A DNA stretch of 64,000 bases, taken from positions 125,354 through 189,353 of the forward strand of contig PDHQ01000034.1 of assembly GCA_003339415.1 (NCBI GenBank), given 5' to 3'. Below, one piece after another: positions 22,527 to 34,491 of the stretch. How positions within the stretch are numbered: position 1 is the first letter of the stretch; each line of letters opens with the position of its first letter. The position numbers and the translations under genes are program-made. The DNA comes from Ophiocordyceps camponoti-saundersi (nom. inval.) (lineage: Eukaryota > Ascomycota > Sordariomycetes > Hypocreales > Ophiocordycipitaceae). Below the pieces are notes generated by a model. It saw nothing but the letters and a program-made list of their open reading frames with translations, ran no database searches and was not told the origin of the DNA.

Positions 22527-23992
22527 TCAGCTGCTCAAGAATCGGCGGCGGGCCTTGAGCGGTTCTTCCGTCAGCGCGATCCTAAACTTTTCCAGACGAT
22601 GCTGCAAAGCGGTGACGTCTCCTTGATGATCAAAGACTTTCATTTCTGTTTCCACGTCTCGAGTCTCCATACTGGTATCGTCCCGAATGCGTAGAACATG
22701 TGGTAAGTCGGCACCAGACGGTCGAGGCGCGAACTCAAAGGCGCACAATGTAGGCGGTTGATAATACGAGTCGCCGCAAAGTATCAAATCAGCCGTGTAA
22801 AAAGCGCCGTCGATGAGATCCCGCTCGGCTTTGCGCCAGCCCTTGAACTTGACCTTGGGGTCTTTCCAGTCAAAGTCGCCTAGGCGTAGGACAAGAGGCT
22901 CTTGCTGGCGGCGAGGGATCTGGACGAAGCATGTGCAGTCACGTAGAGTCATGGCAACGAGGAACGCATTGGAAGGCTCGGCGCCGAGCGGGCCTAGTCT
23001 ATCGTGACGCTGCTGCTGCATCTTGAGCTGGTGAAGAGCCGGATGGTCGGCGACGGCCTCGAGGGCGCGGCGCAAGTCATCGTCGTCGGCGTCGACGCTG
23101 GTCAGCTTCGGCGCTATGCGAAACGGCCTTTTAGCTTGGGGTGGCGCCTCCGGGTTGACGAGGGCCAGGGGACATGGTTTGGTTTCTGGAAGGTCTCGCT
23201 CTGGGTTCTTGACGAGGTTAAGCAACTCCATGGCGCACTGCCTGCAACGGATGGCGGCAGGAGGGGCGCTGGGAGACTGACAGAGCCATTTTGGTTTGAA
23301 TTCTATGAGGAAGCACTCTTCTGAGGCTGCGGATTGAGGTGAGCAAGGGTCGAAAGGTAGGGAGAGGGGGGGTGAGAAAAGGGGAAAGGCATCTTTACCT
23401 GCTGGCCGCATGTCTTGAACGAGAAAGGCCCAGTCGGACTGGCCGACGAAGCTGCCCCTAAACTTTTGCTTACGAGATGAGTCAATTTCTTGAAGCAGCT
23501 TATTGAGCTTGTCGACGATGCCGCATTTTCGTATAACGACGAGCTCCTGATGGACGGCATAGCCATCGAGAAGAGGCCGTATGGAGTTTTGGTAGAAGTT
23601 TTGCTGTACGAGATAGTTGTAGGTGAGCGGACTATTGCGACGAGGAACTTTGGCGACTCTCAGGAGCAGTCCTAGAGAGGAGCGACTTAGAGCTGCGTCG
23701 CGAAAATCACGGACGGTCGGACGGACGGAAACATACCGGCGAGGTTGGCGGAGTCTCGGATCTCGAAAACGGCATTAGCGGCGCCTTCACCGACGAGACG
23801 GACGGGCCGTGCGGCCTTGGAAAGGCGTCTGAGACGGGGGACGCCATCGGAGTCGAGGGCCTTGAGAAGGCTCATGTCTCGAGGGGCGATCCATGAATCG
23901 TCTTGGTCTGGGTCGCCAGCCAGTGAGCATTGATACGAAGTCGAACTGTCGTTGTCGGCCGGATCCTGTCTGAGCTGGGGTTGCACGGACAT
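22527..23992 (-). CDS. Inositol-pentakisphosphate 2-kinase
   Basis: Exons 23992-23737, 23671-23399 and 23320-22527 give 440 residues. The enzyme phosphorylates inositol pentakisphosphate at the 2-position to make phytate (IP6), which supports mRNA export in the nucleus. The N-lobe ATP loop is VRLVGEGAANAVFEI (about 65-78), followed after intron 1 by GLLLRVAK with the ATP-binding Arg/Lys. The family signature EFKPKW is at 183-188, followed by QSPSAP and the RCRQCA cysteine motif typical of fungal members. The C-terminal lobe is shorter and less conserved. Both introns are GT-AG. The first Met gives a 65-residue lead before the glycine loop, normal for fungi. Confidence 0.87.
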
Positions 23993-25736
23993 GATTGGAG
24001 GCTTCCTCCCACCCTGCAGGCTGCAAGGAACTGACTGACACGACAGCGTCCTATTTTAGTCTTTTTGTTCTCCCTTTTGGCTGCCTGGAGAACGGCGGCG
24101 GAAGAAAAGCAGCACGTTGGGACGACACGATCGGTTACAAGGATTGTAGACGTAGGGGAGAGTCGAGGACGAGGACGAGCCTTGTTCGGGATCTTAACAA
24201 AGCATGTGGCCGGTAGTTATCTGCCTGCCTGCCTGCCTACCTACCTTGGGTTAGTATGTACGGATATGTATGTAGGTGCACGATAGGCCGGAGTTAATAA
24301 GAGAGGGCAGCAAAGACGAGACTGATTGATTGATGTCTTTGCTGTTCACGTGCTGTGACTGAGGGAGGGAGGGATGTGCGGGACCGTCCCATATTTAGGT
24401 AGAGGTAGGAGACTGAGTTCTAAGAGAATATAGTAGGCCCCGATGTCGGATGGCGTTGGGCTTTGAATTCCTTGAGGAAACGGGACAGGTGTTTATATGT
24501 ACATATGTGTGTATGTACGTAGTGAGCCTTTGACGAGCATTGGCAGGTTGATCTGGACAGATAGGAAAAGATTTGGATGCACGTGAAGACATTGTTAGAC
24601 GTTGGCCACGATATCGTCGTCAACCCCCCCCCCCCCCCGGATTCGGCCGTGGCCATTGGGTACCCGAAGACTGCAGCCACTACGCTCGTCCCTCGCGTAT
24701 GTAGGTATGTATAAGGATTGAAACCCGCGCCACAGGCAGGTCTGTGCTAGTGTCGGGACCGGAGCAGCAGTAGAGCACACCACTAATGATGGAGGCACGC
24801 AGGTGTTTACTGTTTACATTCGGTTTCCATGGAGGATGAGAACGTGCATATTATGATGTAGGGTAAGGGTTGTGTGTAGGAACGCGCTTCCTCGGCTAGA
24901 GCCAACAGGCCGAGGGTTGAGGGAGGGCCTCGTGAGAGTGACATCTGACATTCTCTCGCTGCCACGAGGAGCAGAGTTTCTTGCTTACCAGCTACTAGAT
25001 AACCGTAGATGGAGGAGTACCTATCCAACGGTCATCGATTCATCTGAGACGCGAAATAACCTTTTTCGCCATATGCTCCCTCTTACGTGCCGGAGGGGAT
25101 GAACCGCAGCTATTAAACAGCGACGTATGTATGCACATGGTAGGTAGGTACTACTAGGTAGGCAGTTAGTAGGGTCCGCTAACAAAAAACAACACCAGTG
25201 TCAAGGTGAAGACGGGACGAAAAGAAACACACGCTCTCTCACACTCACTCACACATAGTACTCACACACTTACTCTCGCCCCTACATACATACATATTCG
25301 CGGCGAGGAATCATAGCGTTCGTCAAAGCCCCGCCTTAAAAAAAAAACAGGGCGCTGGCTGACCTGTGTCATCTGTATGCACCTACCCGGTACAGGGGCC
25401 CTCGTCAGCTCTCGAAGGGGGCAAAAAAAAAAACCCATCCCCCCCGTCTTACTGATGCGCCACAGCGCTCCCTCTCATCAACACCTCACATCTCTCCCTG
25501 CCCTTGTACTTCCCCTCGACTTCTTCCTTTTCATTCATCATCCCGCCAAACTACGATAGTAAAATCGTCATCGTCAGCACCGTCTTCTCACCTTTTTCTA
25601 CATACCATCCTTCCTACCTACCTAGGTCGACACTGGCGCCACTCCCTCCCTCCACAACAAAAGAAGAACTCGGCTCTCGTCGGCAGCGTCCGCTTCGCCG
25701 ACCCATGGTCTCGAAATCGTCAGCCGCCATTTCATC
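23993..25736. other. Intergenic region between IPK1 and MDM34
   Basis: 1.74 kb between divergent genes. Contains TACGGATA at 24259-24266, CACGTG at 24347-24352 and 24580-24585, a poly-C run at 24626-24639, CCTA/TAGG repeats near 24220-24245 and 25141-25165, and a long leader upstream of MDM34. Short open frames here are low-complexity and unsupported. Confidence 0.6.
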
Positions 25737-27678
25737 ATGGCCTTCAACTTCAACTGGTCACCTTTGACCGCAGATGCCGACTTCTACCGACGAGCCCGCG
25801 ACCTGTTGACAAAGGCGCTCAACAAGTCGCCCAAGCCGCCCATCATCGTCGATGACATTCTCGTCAGCGAACTCAACCTGGGCACCGTGCCCCCCGACCT
25901 GGAGATACTCGAGATCGGAGACTTGGCTGAGGACAGATTTCGCGGCATTTTCAAAATGTGCTACTCCGGCGATGCCTTTTTGACTCTCAGGACGCGAGTA
26001 CAAGTACGTTGCCATTTTCTTTCTTGTCCCCTTTATCCGACGGACAACCGGAGTTCGCGATGCCGTCAGCCGAGCATTTTCCAGCGCCTGTTCCATTACA
26101 CACGCCTATCCACCCTCTACTCCGGTTTTTCCGCTCAACACGCCTTGAATCCGACCCCAGAACGGAACCGGTCATCGTCATGCGGCGCGCTCGCCTTGTT
26201 GTCTCTTGCTGGGATCCCGCGTTGCCGCAAGGACCCGTCTTTTTTTTCTACATTCTTCCCATCTGGGGGCGGGCTCTCGCTAACGTGGGTCTCGTATCAA
26301 CCAGGCAAATCCCCTCAACACCTATCTCTACTCCAAGCCTACCTTTACTTCCCCACAGCCACTCGCTGCCGCCGCCGGTCTCACTATTCCCCTATCCATC
26401 ACCCTGTCCGACATCAAGCTGTCGGCCTTCATCATCCTCGTCTTCTCCAAGCAAAAAGGCCTTACCCTCGTCTTTCGCAATGACCCTCTCGAATCCCTCA
26501 AGGTCTCGTCCACCTTCGACTCCATTCAGTTTGTCCGCGACTACCTGCAGAGAACCATCGAGCAGCAGCTGCGCAACCTGATGATGGACGAGTTGCCTGC
26601 CATAATCCATCGGCTATCACTTCACCTCTGGTGCCCGGATCAAGTCAACAAGGGTACCGAAACGCCGATAGGAGACTTGCATGCTCAAGGCGTCGATCCC
26701 TTCGTAACACCGCCTTTGGATCCGGTCGATGCCCGTGGCAACTTGCTCGACGCCAACGCCATTGCCGATCTCGCTGCCAATGGGGGCGGCGAAGTGCAAT
26801 CGCTCTTCTCCCAGAAAAACCTTTTGCGCCTCGGTGCGCTGAACCAATGCCATCAAACACTATCGCTCTTCACTCCCGGAATCCGAGACGTCGTCTTCCG
26901 CGCCTGGACTGGCTACGGTGACCGGCACGAGCCTGCGACGCCCCCTGTCTTCGCCCCCAGCCTCACCAGAACCTACTCTTTCCACACTGGCGGCAGCACA
27001 ACGTACACCTTCTCCGACTCGGGAAGCTCTCTGCCCGACCACGTCTCGTCGAGGGCTTCCATCATCAGCCTGGGCTCGGCCGCCCTAGGAACGGGCCATC
27101 GTACCCGGCCCGGCCGCAAAAAGAAAAACCGCGTCGTCAACCTCCGACGGTCTAGATCGGAAGCGGGTCCCACCGACGACGTCTCGGACACTGCTTCGGT
27201 GACCGTGCCCACCTCGGAGCCCCTCTTGCCTGCCTCTATCTCTGAGGAGCCCGAAACGCGAGCAGCCGAGTCATCCAATCCTGCCGCCGGCGGAGACGAC
27301 CCCGCTCCCGCCCTCCAGAAACCTTCGCCGGTTCGTCAAGCCCTCTCGCCAGACAGGGTCATCAAGGACCATCGGCAGATGGGCTCCAGTACGGATCGTA
27401 TGGCCATTAGCCAGACGCCGGCCTCGTCACCGAAGACGTCGATGCCCTCTGCAGCAGGCTCTAGCGAGAAGAGCGCCAATGAAAAGGCTCCCATGGGCCG
27501 TGGGGGACTCTGCAGCAGCTCGGATACGTCTTCGGAGATACTCGAGCAGGCCTGGATCATGAAGATGGCCGGAGAGATTGCTCGTCGCGTCTATGACGAG
27601 AAGACGCGTCTGCACCGACGCGTTTGGGACGAGTCAGAGCAACAACCTCCTCCGGCCTACGAAGCTACAGCCTCATGA
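25737..27678 (+). CDS. Mdm34, mitochondrial outer-membrane ERMES subunit
   Basis: Exons 25737-26003 and 26305-27678 give 546 residues. Mdm34 with Mmm1, Mdm10 and Mdm12 forms the ERMES tether between ER and mitochondria, which transfers lipids. The N-terminus [10 protein letters not shown] is the family hallmark, followed by the SMP lipid-binding domain to about residue 190 ([56 protein letters not shown]-like strand; FVRDYLQ). The C-terminal half is Ser/Pro-rich, with LRRSRSE, and probably disordered, as in other filamentous fungi. The intron is 301 nt, long for this window; its splice places RVQ next to ANPLNTY as in homologues. It may hold an unspotted small exon, though none is needed. Confidence 0.93.
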
Positions 27679-28778
27679 TCTTCCAACAAGTTCAATTAGG
27701 GGGACTTGTACATACATAACCCTGCATCCGACTGCATTGGGCCATGTCGCCGGCCATGATTCTTCTCTCCTCCTCATCTCCCCCCTTTCCGCCCCGCAAC
27801 GCGGACGAGAAACTTGTTGTGCTGTAATTGGTAATGTGTACAAAGTTCCAATTTCTCTCCATGGCGACTTGCATCCCCCCCCCCCCCCTTCTCATCACAT
27901 CATGGTCTCTCGTTATATCCCTCTTTCCCTCCCTTTTTACTTTGGTCTGTTTTCAAGAACGTCATGTCTCACGGATGAGTCTCGCGAGAAAACCCTATCC
28001 CCAGCGGCCTCCTCAGGCGGACTGAGACGAGACATGACGTGGGGAAGTTGGGGGCTTAGCTGGAGTCCTTCATGACGTTTCGCATTTCTCCCCGTGTCTG
28101 ACTTTTTTTTTCTTTTCTATTGCATGCCTTTTCCTTTGCTTGAAGGCTCCCTGTCTCTCTCGTGCGAGTGGTGTTCGCGCGTCTGGTCGTCGGGAAAAGA
28201 GACGTGGCTTTTTAGGGGGGGAAAAAGGGGGCTAAGTGTAGCATATGTTTGATTGCTTCCATCACTTCTACGGGATTGTAGAAGGATGGTTTTTTCCCTG
28301 TGGGAATGGCGTTTTTAGGCACTTGGATGATTGGGAATAGAGATGTCTACTGTATGCTTGTGTATTTGAGACCGTGATGATTCTTGCGTGACGTGTCACG
28401 ATGGTTGACGTGTGCTCTCCTCGCGTAAGGTGTGTGTTACTATAGCTCGGCAATTGTTGACCGGATGGCCTTTTCGGCTCCCAAGTGCACTCATACATAC
28501 ATGCTGCCTCGCATCCAAGTCGACCAACTTGACCTGGGCGGTGCCACAGGGCGCTGCTAACAATGACAGAGGGGGAGGGGTGGCGACCGGTGTTCCCATC
28601 ATGATCACACTTGGCTGCCGGGGATGGTGTCACAGCTCAGAACGAACCATGTCCTCTCCCGTCCCATCCCCAGAAGACAAGAGAACCATGCTCCACCCTC
28701 GCCCATCCACCGTCATCGCGGCACCCGCAGCTAGAATCCACCACCGGCCTTACGCGATGGCTTACGCTTCCTAGCTCT
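27679..28778. other. Intergenic region between MDM34 and YAF9 (3' to 3')
   Basis: 1.1 kb between convergent genes. Includes a poly-C run at 27876-27888 and mixed-composition DNA. Short open frames on both strands overlap one another and match no family I know. No gene seen. Confidence 0.6.
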
Positions 28779-29769
28779 CTAAGCAGGCTGCGGAGCCACG
28801 GCGACGGCACCCTGATTCTCGGCCTTGAGATTGGCCAAAAGCTGCTCCCTCGACTTGATATCGGCCATGAGCTTGTGAGTCATCTCCTCCGTCTTCTCCT
28901 GAGCCTCCTTGAGCTTCTTCATCTCGGCCGCTTCGGTCTCGCGACTAAAAGGTTGACCTGGACGATTATAGCTGGGCATCATGGCCGTCCGCTCCCAGAC
29001 ATCACCGCAATCCGGGTCCGGAAGCGGAGGGGGCGCCTTGCCCTTGCCCTTCCCTTTTCCCCCGGAAGCAGCGGCAGCAGCAGACGACGACGGAGGGAGT
29101 TTCCAACCGCGGGGGACGGCTCCGGCGGTGAGGAGTTGGTAGAAGGCTTCGTAGGGCTCGTTGAAGATTTGCTCTTCGTACGTCCAGGCTCGTACTTGGC
29201 CGTTTTGCGTCATCATCGCTTGCTTCTCTTCTTCCGTCCTGCCGTAGGGGTGCAGACGGAGGTAGTGATATAGCGTCTGGGGTTTTTCGCCTGATTCGTT
29301 GACGTAGTAGAGCTTGATGGTGATGTCGAATTCGCCCCATCCTGTATCTTGGACGACGAAGGGTTTTCCGGGGACGCCGTCGATCACTAGCATACCGTTT
29401 TTCCCAGCGGACATTAGTTACTCATAAGTATAACCAGCAATCTCTCTATATACCAGTTTCCTTTTGGACCTTTTGATTTTGATTCGTCTCCCATCCGAAA
29501 GAGACAAAGAGGAGGAGAAAAAAACACGTACTGCGAACATAATTGGGAATCGACTCGTGTAGTTTAAACTGCACTCGACGCAGCCAGTACGTTATATCAA
29601 CGTCATCCAATCCCTTGACGAAAACCTGCCACGAATGCGTGTGGTTATCCGGTGTGCCGGCTGGCTTCGGGTTGGAATCGGAGAAGGGCAGGGCGGTGCT
29701 TCCGACGATGAAGGGACGGCGGATTTGCGTCAGTTTGACGCGCTTTCCGAGATGGTTTGTCGGCGCCAT
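28779..29769 (-). CDS. Yaf9, YEATS-domain subunit of NuA4 and SWR1
   Basis: Exons 29769-29532 and 29386-28779 give 281 residues. Yaf9 reads acylated histone H3 and serves both the NuA4 acetyltransferase and the SWR1 H2A.Z-exchange complex in the nucleus. The YEATS fold is clear: KRVKLTQIRRPFIVGSTA, then HSWQVFVKG, IPNYVRMIDGVP, TGWGEFDITI and LYHYLRLHPYG. The tail has an Ala/Gly/Lys-rich linker and a coiled coil (MKKLKEAQEKTEEMTHKLM) that mediates assembly. The 145-nt intron ends at CTAG after a CTAAT branch site; this acceptor gives VRMIDGVPGKPF, which fits the fold without an insertion. The final ENQGAVAVAPQPA is unstructured. Confidence 0.93.
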
Positions 29770-30173
29770 TCTTGATTGCCCATGACGGGTGGCGATTGAG
29801 AGGCTGATTTGGTTTTTGGCGACCGAGGCTGAAGAGTAGCCGTTCTACTGAGTTGGGCTGCGAGGCTGGCACGTGACCGACTTGAAACTTCCAGTTCCGT
29901 GGCTTTCACGTGATAATGCACCGCCACTGATACCCCCACTACAGACGTGCCTTCAGCCACATTGACGTGTTTATTGATCAACTTGTCGATGACTTCATGA
30001 CTTTTTTTTGTGTTGTTTCACTACTACGGATACATACATACGACTATCGCCTCCGCCCCCCCCCGAATGAGGCTGCCATTGGCTTTGGTAAACAACTACG
30101 AAAAAATCTCTCATCTAAACACTGAAAAATCGACCATAGCAGCAATCAATCCCCTCCAACACGGTCCGCAACC
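29770..30173. promoter_or_regulatory. Bidirectional promoter, YAF9 / COQ11
   Basis: 404 bp. Contains two CACGTG E-boxes (29870-29875, 29907-29912) 31 bp apart, possible bHLH (Cbf1-type) sites, and TACGGATA at 30025-30032 followed by CATACATA. Confidence 0.5.
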
Positions 30174-31158
30174 ATGTCAGCGTCCAAGAAGCTGGTCGTC
30201 TGCGGTGGCAGCGGCTTTCTAGGCTCCAGAATCTGCAAGCACGCCGTGACGAGAGGCTGGGACGTGATATCCATCAGGTAAGACAAAGAAAATGACCTAA
30301 ACAACGGGATTTCTCGCCTGAAAGAAAGAAAGAAAGAATCCCACGCTCACAGCAATAGTTAACTCTTTACATCAATAATCAAGCCGCTCGGGAAAACCAA
30401 ACTGGCCCACCGTCATCGGCTCCCCAGAACCCCCTTCGTGGGCCCATCAAGTCTCGTGGGAGAGGGCAGACATCCTCCGCCCCGCCACGTACGCTCCCCT
30501 GCTCAAGGGCGCGAGTGGCGTGGTCCACAGCATGGGAATCCTCCTCGAGGCAGACTACAAGGACGTCGTCTCCGGCAAGGAATCGCCCCTGACGGCCCTC
30601 GGGAAACTCGTCTCTTCCACCCCGGCGGCCGGAAGGGGCGTCAACCCTCTGGACAAGAAGCCGGGCGAGGACATCAAGCCCCCTGACGCAAAGACTCAGC
30701 TCTCGTATGAGGTTATGAATCGCGATAGCGCCGTCGCCTTGGCCAGACACTCGGCTGAGGCTGACGTCGGCGCCTTTTGCTACGTCTCGGCTTGCGCCGG
30801 TGCGCCCATCCTGCCGTCTCGCTACATCTCGACCAAGAGGGAGGCCGAGGCCGTCATCGCGGAAAGCTTCCCCCGCATGCGCTCCGTCTTTGTACGCCCG
30901 CCCTTCATGTACGACGCTTCGCGCAAGGTAACTTTGGGCTTGGCCGCCATGGTCGGCGCGGGAGCTTGCTTCAACACCCTGACGGGAAGCATCTTTAATA
31001 ACTTGATGGGCGCTGCGGGTACGAGACCGTTGCAGGTTGATATGGTGGCCGAGGCCGTGGTCGAGGCTCTCGGCGATGAAGCGGTGCGAGGGCCAGTTGA
31101 CGTCCCGCAGATTATGCATCTCGCTGCCGCCGCCGCGAAGCCTGCTCCGGCGCCATGA
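30174..31158 (+). CDS. COQ11-like NAD(P)-binding SDR (mitochondrial)
   Basis: Exons 30174-30277 and 30384-31158 give 292 residues. It belongs to the atypical short-chain dehydrogenases that include yeast Coq11 (YLR290C), which associates with the coenzyme Q synthesis complex on the inner mitochondrial membrane. The Rossmann motif GGSGFLG is at residues 12-18, right after the first strand KKLVVC. The block GASGVVHSMGILLEADYKD follows, then VSACAGAPILPSRYISTKREAE, where the usual YxxxK becomes SRYISTK as in this subgroup, and the C-terminal substrate region RPPFMYD. The ATG leaves almost no sequence before the first strand, so a cleavable mitochondrial presequence is not obvious. Catalytic reaction is unproven. 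Confidence 0.85.
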
Positions 31159-31297
31159 TCTGTATAAAGGATACTACAAGTGAAAGAAAGAAAAGAGCTG
31201 TGGATAACTGGAGAGTCACAAAATGGAACCCAAACCATCCCCTCACGACGTAAGGAAAAAAAAAACAAATTTCAACTCCGGTGACTCTTCCGTCTCT

Positions 31298-32410
31298 TCA
31301 TATCATCGTACCTCTCTCGAAACTGTCCCGTATGTCGGCGGTATACTTGTCGTAGAAGCGTGAGAGCTTCTGGTTGAACTGCTTGTTCTTCTCATTGATA
31401 TAAGTGACGTCGCCCTCGTCGCCATTGTTAGCCATGCGCTCTCTCCTCTTCTTCAGCCGCTGCGCTTCGGCCTGTCGCATATCCTGCACGAGACGATCGA
31501 CGGCTGCCCGGTCGGGCTTGTTCTGAGTGAAAGAAGTCGAGTCGGCCGTAGAGTAAAAGGATCCGTCCTTGTCGACGGCGATGAGCTCGCCATCCTCCGT
31601 CTCGACAATGTCCAGGCCACCGGATGCGGCAGCGCGCTCGATGGCGGCCATCTTCTGCTTGTCGTAGTTTTGCAAGTCGGGTTTAATGTTGCGCAGTTGA
31701 CGCTTGTAGACCTTGTTGCTCTCTTGCTGATCGTCGCGAAAGGCGTTGTTGTCGCGATGCGTCGCCTTTTTCCTCATCCGCTTGTCCCATTTTTCGCTTT
31801 CCTCCACAGTCCAGTCCCAGGCGCGCTTCCTTTCGAAATCCTCACCTGCATCCTCTACTTCGGCTTTGAGGAGCTTGTGAGACGCAATGGCGTGATTGCG
31901 ATGAAGCGCCGTCAGCTGACTGGGATCGCTGGCCAGCCGTTGCGCCTCCTTGGTCGCTTCTTTGAAGTTGGTGACGGACGAGGCCTTGGCTCGTGCTTGG
32001 AGAGCCTTGAAACGAGCCACGCGCTCCCTGGTTTTTTCCGCGGCTTCTTCGCGCTCTATGCTAGATTGATGATCCTGCGGCTCGGTTGTCTGTTGATCTT
32101 GCGACTCGTTCGCCGTGGATGGCTGGGGCTCGACCGCGAGCTTGGACGCCGTGTCAGACGGTGCGGCTGTTGGTTCTGCTCTGGTAGACTCTTCTTCTCG
32201 TGACATGGGTTTCTTGCTTTCGTCTGCGTCGGTGTCGCGATGCCCTTGTTCGCTCTCTTCTCTGGTTGGTGGCGGCTCGGCCTTGGCCTGCTCAGTTGTT
32301 GTCGGCTCAGCATCGCTGCCTTCTCGAGTGGCTTCCGCGGCAGCGGCGGCAGCAGCAGCAGCAGCAGTAGCAGCTCTAGTTGTTCTTCTTTTCTTTGCAG
32401 GAGGCGCCAT
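31298..32410 (-). CDS. Syf2, spliceosome (NineTeen Complex) component
   Basis: Single exon, 370 residues, from the ATG at 32410; frames upstream lack an ATG in register. Syf2 joins the Prp19-associated complex and helps pre-mRNA splicing and cell-cycle progression. The C-terminal Syf2 domain (about 185-370) has RKRAWDWTVEESEKWDKRMRKK, YKRQLRNIKPDL, a linker, and the terminal INEKNKQFNQKLSRFYDKYTADIRDSFERGT. The N-terminal third is a disordered acidic/Ala-rich region with an Ala run at about 15-26, coded by a GCN repeat. It is convergent with COQ11 (139 bp apart) and divergent from the 507-residue gene. Confidence 0.93.
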   Translation of the reverse strand: MAPPAKKRRTTRAATAAAAAAAAAAEATREGSDAEPTTTEQAKAEPPPTREESEQGHRDTDADESKKPMSREEESTRAEPTAAPSDTASKLAVEPQPSTANESQDQQTTEPQDHQSSIEREEAAEKTRERVARFKALQARAKASSVTNFKEATKEAQRLASDPSQLTALHRNHAIASHKLLKAEVEDAGEDFERKRAWDWTVEESEKWDKRMRKKATHRDNNAFRDDQQESNKVYKRQLRNIKPDLQNYDKQKMAAIERAAASGGLDIVETEDGELIAVDKDGSFYSTADSTSFTQNKPDRAAVDRLVQDMRQAEAQRLKKRRERMANNGDEGDVTYINEKNKQFNQKLSRFYDKYTADIRDSFERGTMI

Positions 32411-32967
32411 GTCGAGGTCTTTGAGACGCGAGTTGGTGGTAACTCGTATGTTTGACAGGTTGTTTAACCTGGTCGGTGTGAGGAATGAGGACTGACCGAA
32501 TGATGCACGTGACGCTGGCGGTGAGCTAAGCCACAGACTGACACTGTCGTGTACATACATATGTACATATGTGGCTGACACATGCTCCGTATGGACGGAA
32601 TATAGCAGCTAAGCAGGCCCCATATGCGCATCTTGGCGTGCGGGGAAGCGCCAGGCTGCTGTTGCAGAAGCCTGGCATATACATAGACGAGGAACCCCGT
32701 AATTCGGCCGATCTCGGCTGTGACTTGTTCGTACCTACTACTTCGCACATGCGCCTCGCGATGCGTCGCACAGAAAGTATGCCTAGGCTCTTCTGTGGCG
32801 TAAAATACCTACACACACACACACACACACACAGAAAGTATGTAAGAATCGGGGCGAGTGAGAGGCTTTGTTTGGTCTCTCTTCTCCCTCTCCTTCGCCC
32901 TCCCCCGCCTTTTCAAGCTCTCAATATCCAGCCAAGGCCTGCCCTCAGCTACTCCTAGACCAGCTCC
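32411..32967. promoter_or_regulatory. Bidirectional promoter, SYF2 / 507-aa protein
   Basis: 557 bp. Contains GCACGTGAC at 32505-32513, the palindrome TACATATGTACATATGT near 32558-32574, and an (AC)n run at 32811-32833. Confidence 0.5.
32811..32833. repeat. AC dinucleotide microsatellite
   Basis: About 11 AC units in the promoter of the 507-residue gene. Confidence 0.9.
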
Positions 32968-34491
32968 ATGGCGAAACAGCGCGCGTATGGCGGCAACTAT
33001 CCAGGCTGGTTCGAGGTCTGCACTAGGCAAATGATCCGTCACGTCGATGCATATGGCGCCCCCTACTGGACTCGTCGGCGGAAGAAGTTGTTACCAAGCG
33101 GCAGCGAAACGCCAGTCGAGTATTTTCAGGTGTCAAACCTACTCCTCGACCTGGACGCCGAGGAAGCCAAGACGGTCCGTCCCTTTCGAGACGCGGACGA
33201 GCTGCAGATGCGAGACGAATGGAAAGCCAGATCGGAACGCGCGGTGGCCGGCGTCCAGGCGAGGCAAATTAGAGACCAAATCAACAATTGGCGATGTTCC
33301 ATACATAAAACCTCGCAGCCGGCACCAAACGTGTGGCGAATCACGCCTCACGACGTTATGTCGGCCGCGCTTCTGGGTAGTCCAGCGTCTGAATCAGGGA
33401 TCGGGGAAAGGAGCCGTCTGAAGTCTCTCTGCGAGGCCAATGGCATACCGCAGCATGCGTTGGCCGATGACCGGCATCTCCTGCGCTGGCTACTGTTGCG
33501 GCGGCGAAGCCCTGATCAACAAGGTTCCGAGGCCGCAATTGATCGCCGGCACTTGGCCATCAGCTTGCGAGCCCAGAAGTCAGTCGAGGACATTCGGTCC
33601 CTGGTATCCCTGTCGCTCAACGGGCAGACGGAATTAGGCGGCTTCGACAAGGTACAGGCGCGCAGGTCAGCCATCACCTCCCTGACGCGGAAAGCTTGCG
33701 ATCGAGCGCTGGCCCAGGCTGGCGGATGCCGGTCTACGGTGCTGGAGACGTTGACGTTTCTCGGCAACCTATACGAACGTCGCAAAAGCATCGGCAGCCC
33801 GCTCTTGGGCCTGGCTTTGAAACTTTCGGCCCAAGCCGGGGAGCTGGAGGCGGCCTCCGACTGGCTGAAACGGTTCTACGACGGCCGGGCATGGGAAGAC
33901 TGCAAGACAGGAAAGGACATAACGGCTGCCTTGGATTCGCTTATGCGCTCGGTGGCCGAAAGCGGAGACGTCCAAGTCGTCGAGCGTCAACGGCTGATGC
34001 GGCTATTGGTCGGGCTCAGGGAGGGCGAGCAGATGGCGCCGGAGTCAGTCCGAGGCCTGCTCATGATTTTCCTCGAGGGCAAGAGCAGGCCATTCGGGGT
34101 TTACACCATGTACGGGACCTATCTCGAGCTCCTGGGACGGCTCGGGGCCGGGCGACTGTTGTGGAGGGAATGGCGGGAGTCGGGCCCGCTGGCCAAGGGC
34201 ATGTCGGAGAAGAACAAGGAGTGGAACGAGGACTTTGTGAATACTTCATTTGCCACGGCGGTCTGTCAACTGTCGATGGCGCGGCTGGGGGCCGAGAGTC
34301 AGGGGAAAAGCAAGCTGGAGGAATGCGCGTGGCTCGACTACAAGGCCATGTCGGAGATGACGTGGCACAGCAGCGGGTCGGTGCCGGAGCTGGTAAAGCG
34401 TGATGACGCTGTTGAGCTGTTGGAGCTGCCGCTGGATGGATTCGTGAGGGGCGTAGGAGCAATACGGTCGAAAGGGGTCGAGGGCGAATAG
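32968..34491 (+). CDS. Conserved-type hypothetical protein, 507 aa, possibly helical-repeat
   Basis: I do not recognise this protein. It is an uninterrupted frame of 507 residues from ATG (MAKQRAYGGNYPGWFEVC) to TAG, with coding-like composition. No signal peptide or membrane span is seen. From about residue 150 to the end it is rich in amphipathic Leu/Arg/Ala helices (LLRWLLLRRR; VLETLTFLGNLYERRK; LLGLALKLSAQAGELEAASDWLKRFYDG; VRGLLMIFLEGK; YTMYGTYLELLGRLGAGRLLWREW). The spacing recalls degenerate PPR/TPR-type repeats of fungal mitochondrial RNA proteins. That is inference from helix pattern only. The N-terminus has basic residues but no clear presequence. Confidence 0.75.
   Translation: MAKQRAYGGNYPGWFEVCTRQMIRHVDAYGAPYWTRRRKKLLPSGSETPVEYFQVSNLLLDLDAEEAKTVRPFRDADELQMRDEWKARSERAVAGVQARQIRDQINNWRCSIHKTSQPAPNVWRITPHDVMSAALLGSPASESGIGERSRLKSLCEANGIPQHALADDRHLLRWLLLRRRSPDQQGSEAAIDRRHLAISLRAQKSVEDIRSLVSLSLNGQTELGGFDKVQARRSAITSLTRKACDRALAQAGGCRSTVLETLTFLGNLYERRKSIGSPLLGLALKLSAQAGELEAASDWLKRFYDGRAWEDCKTGKDITAALDSLMRSVAESGDVQVVERQRLMRLLVGLREGEQMAPESVRGLLMIFLEGKSRPFGVYTMYGTYLELLGRLGAGRLLWREWRESGPLAKGMSEKNKEWNEDFVNTSFATAVCQLSMARLGAESQGKSKLEECAWLDYKAMSEMTWHSSGSVPELVKRDDAVELLELPLDGFVRGVGAIRSKGVEGE

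Noticed and set aside
30379..31119. 246-codon open frame on the - strand
   Set aside because: Antisense to COQ11, with no domain match.
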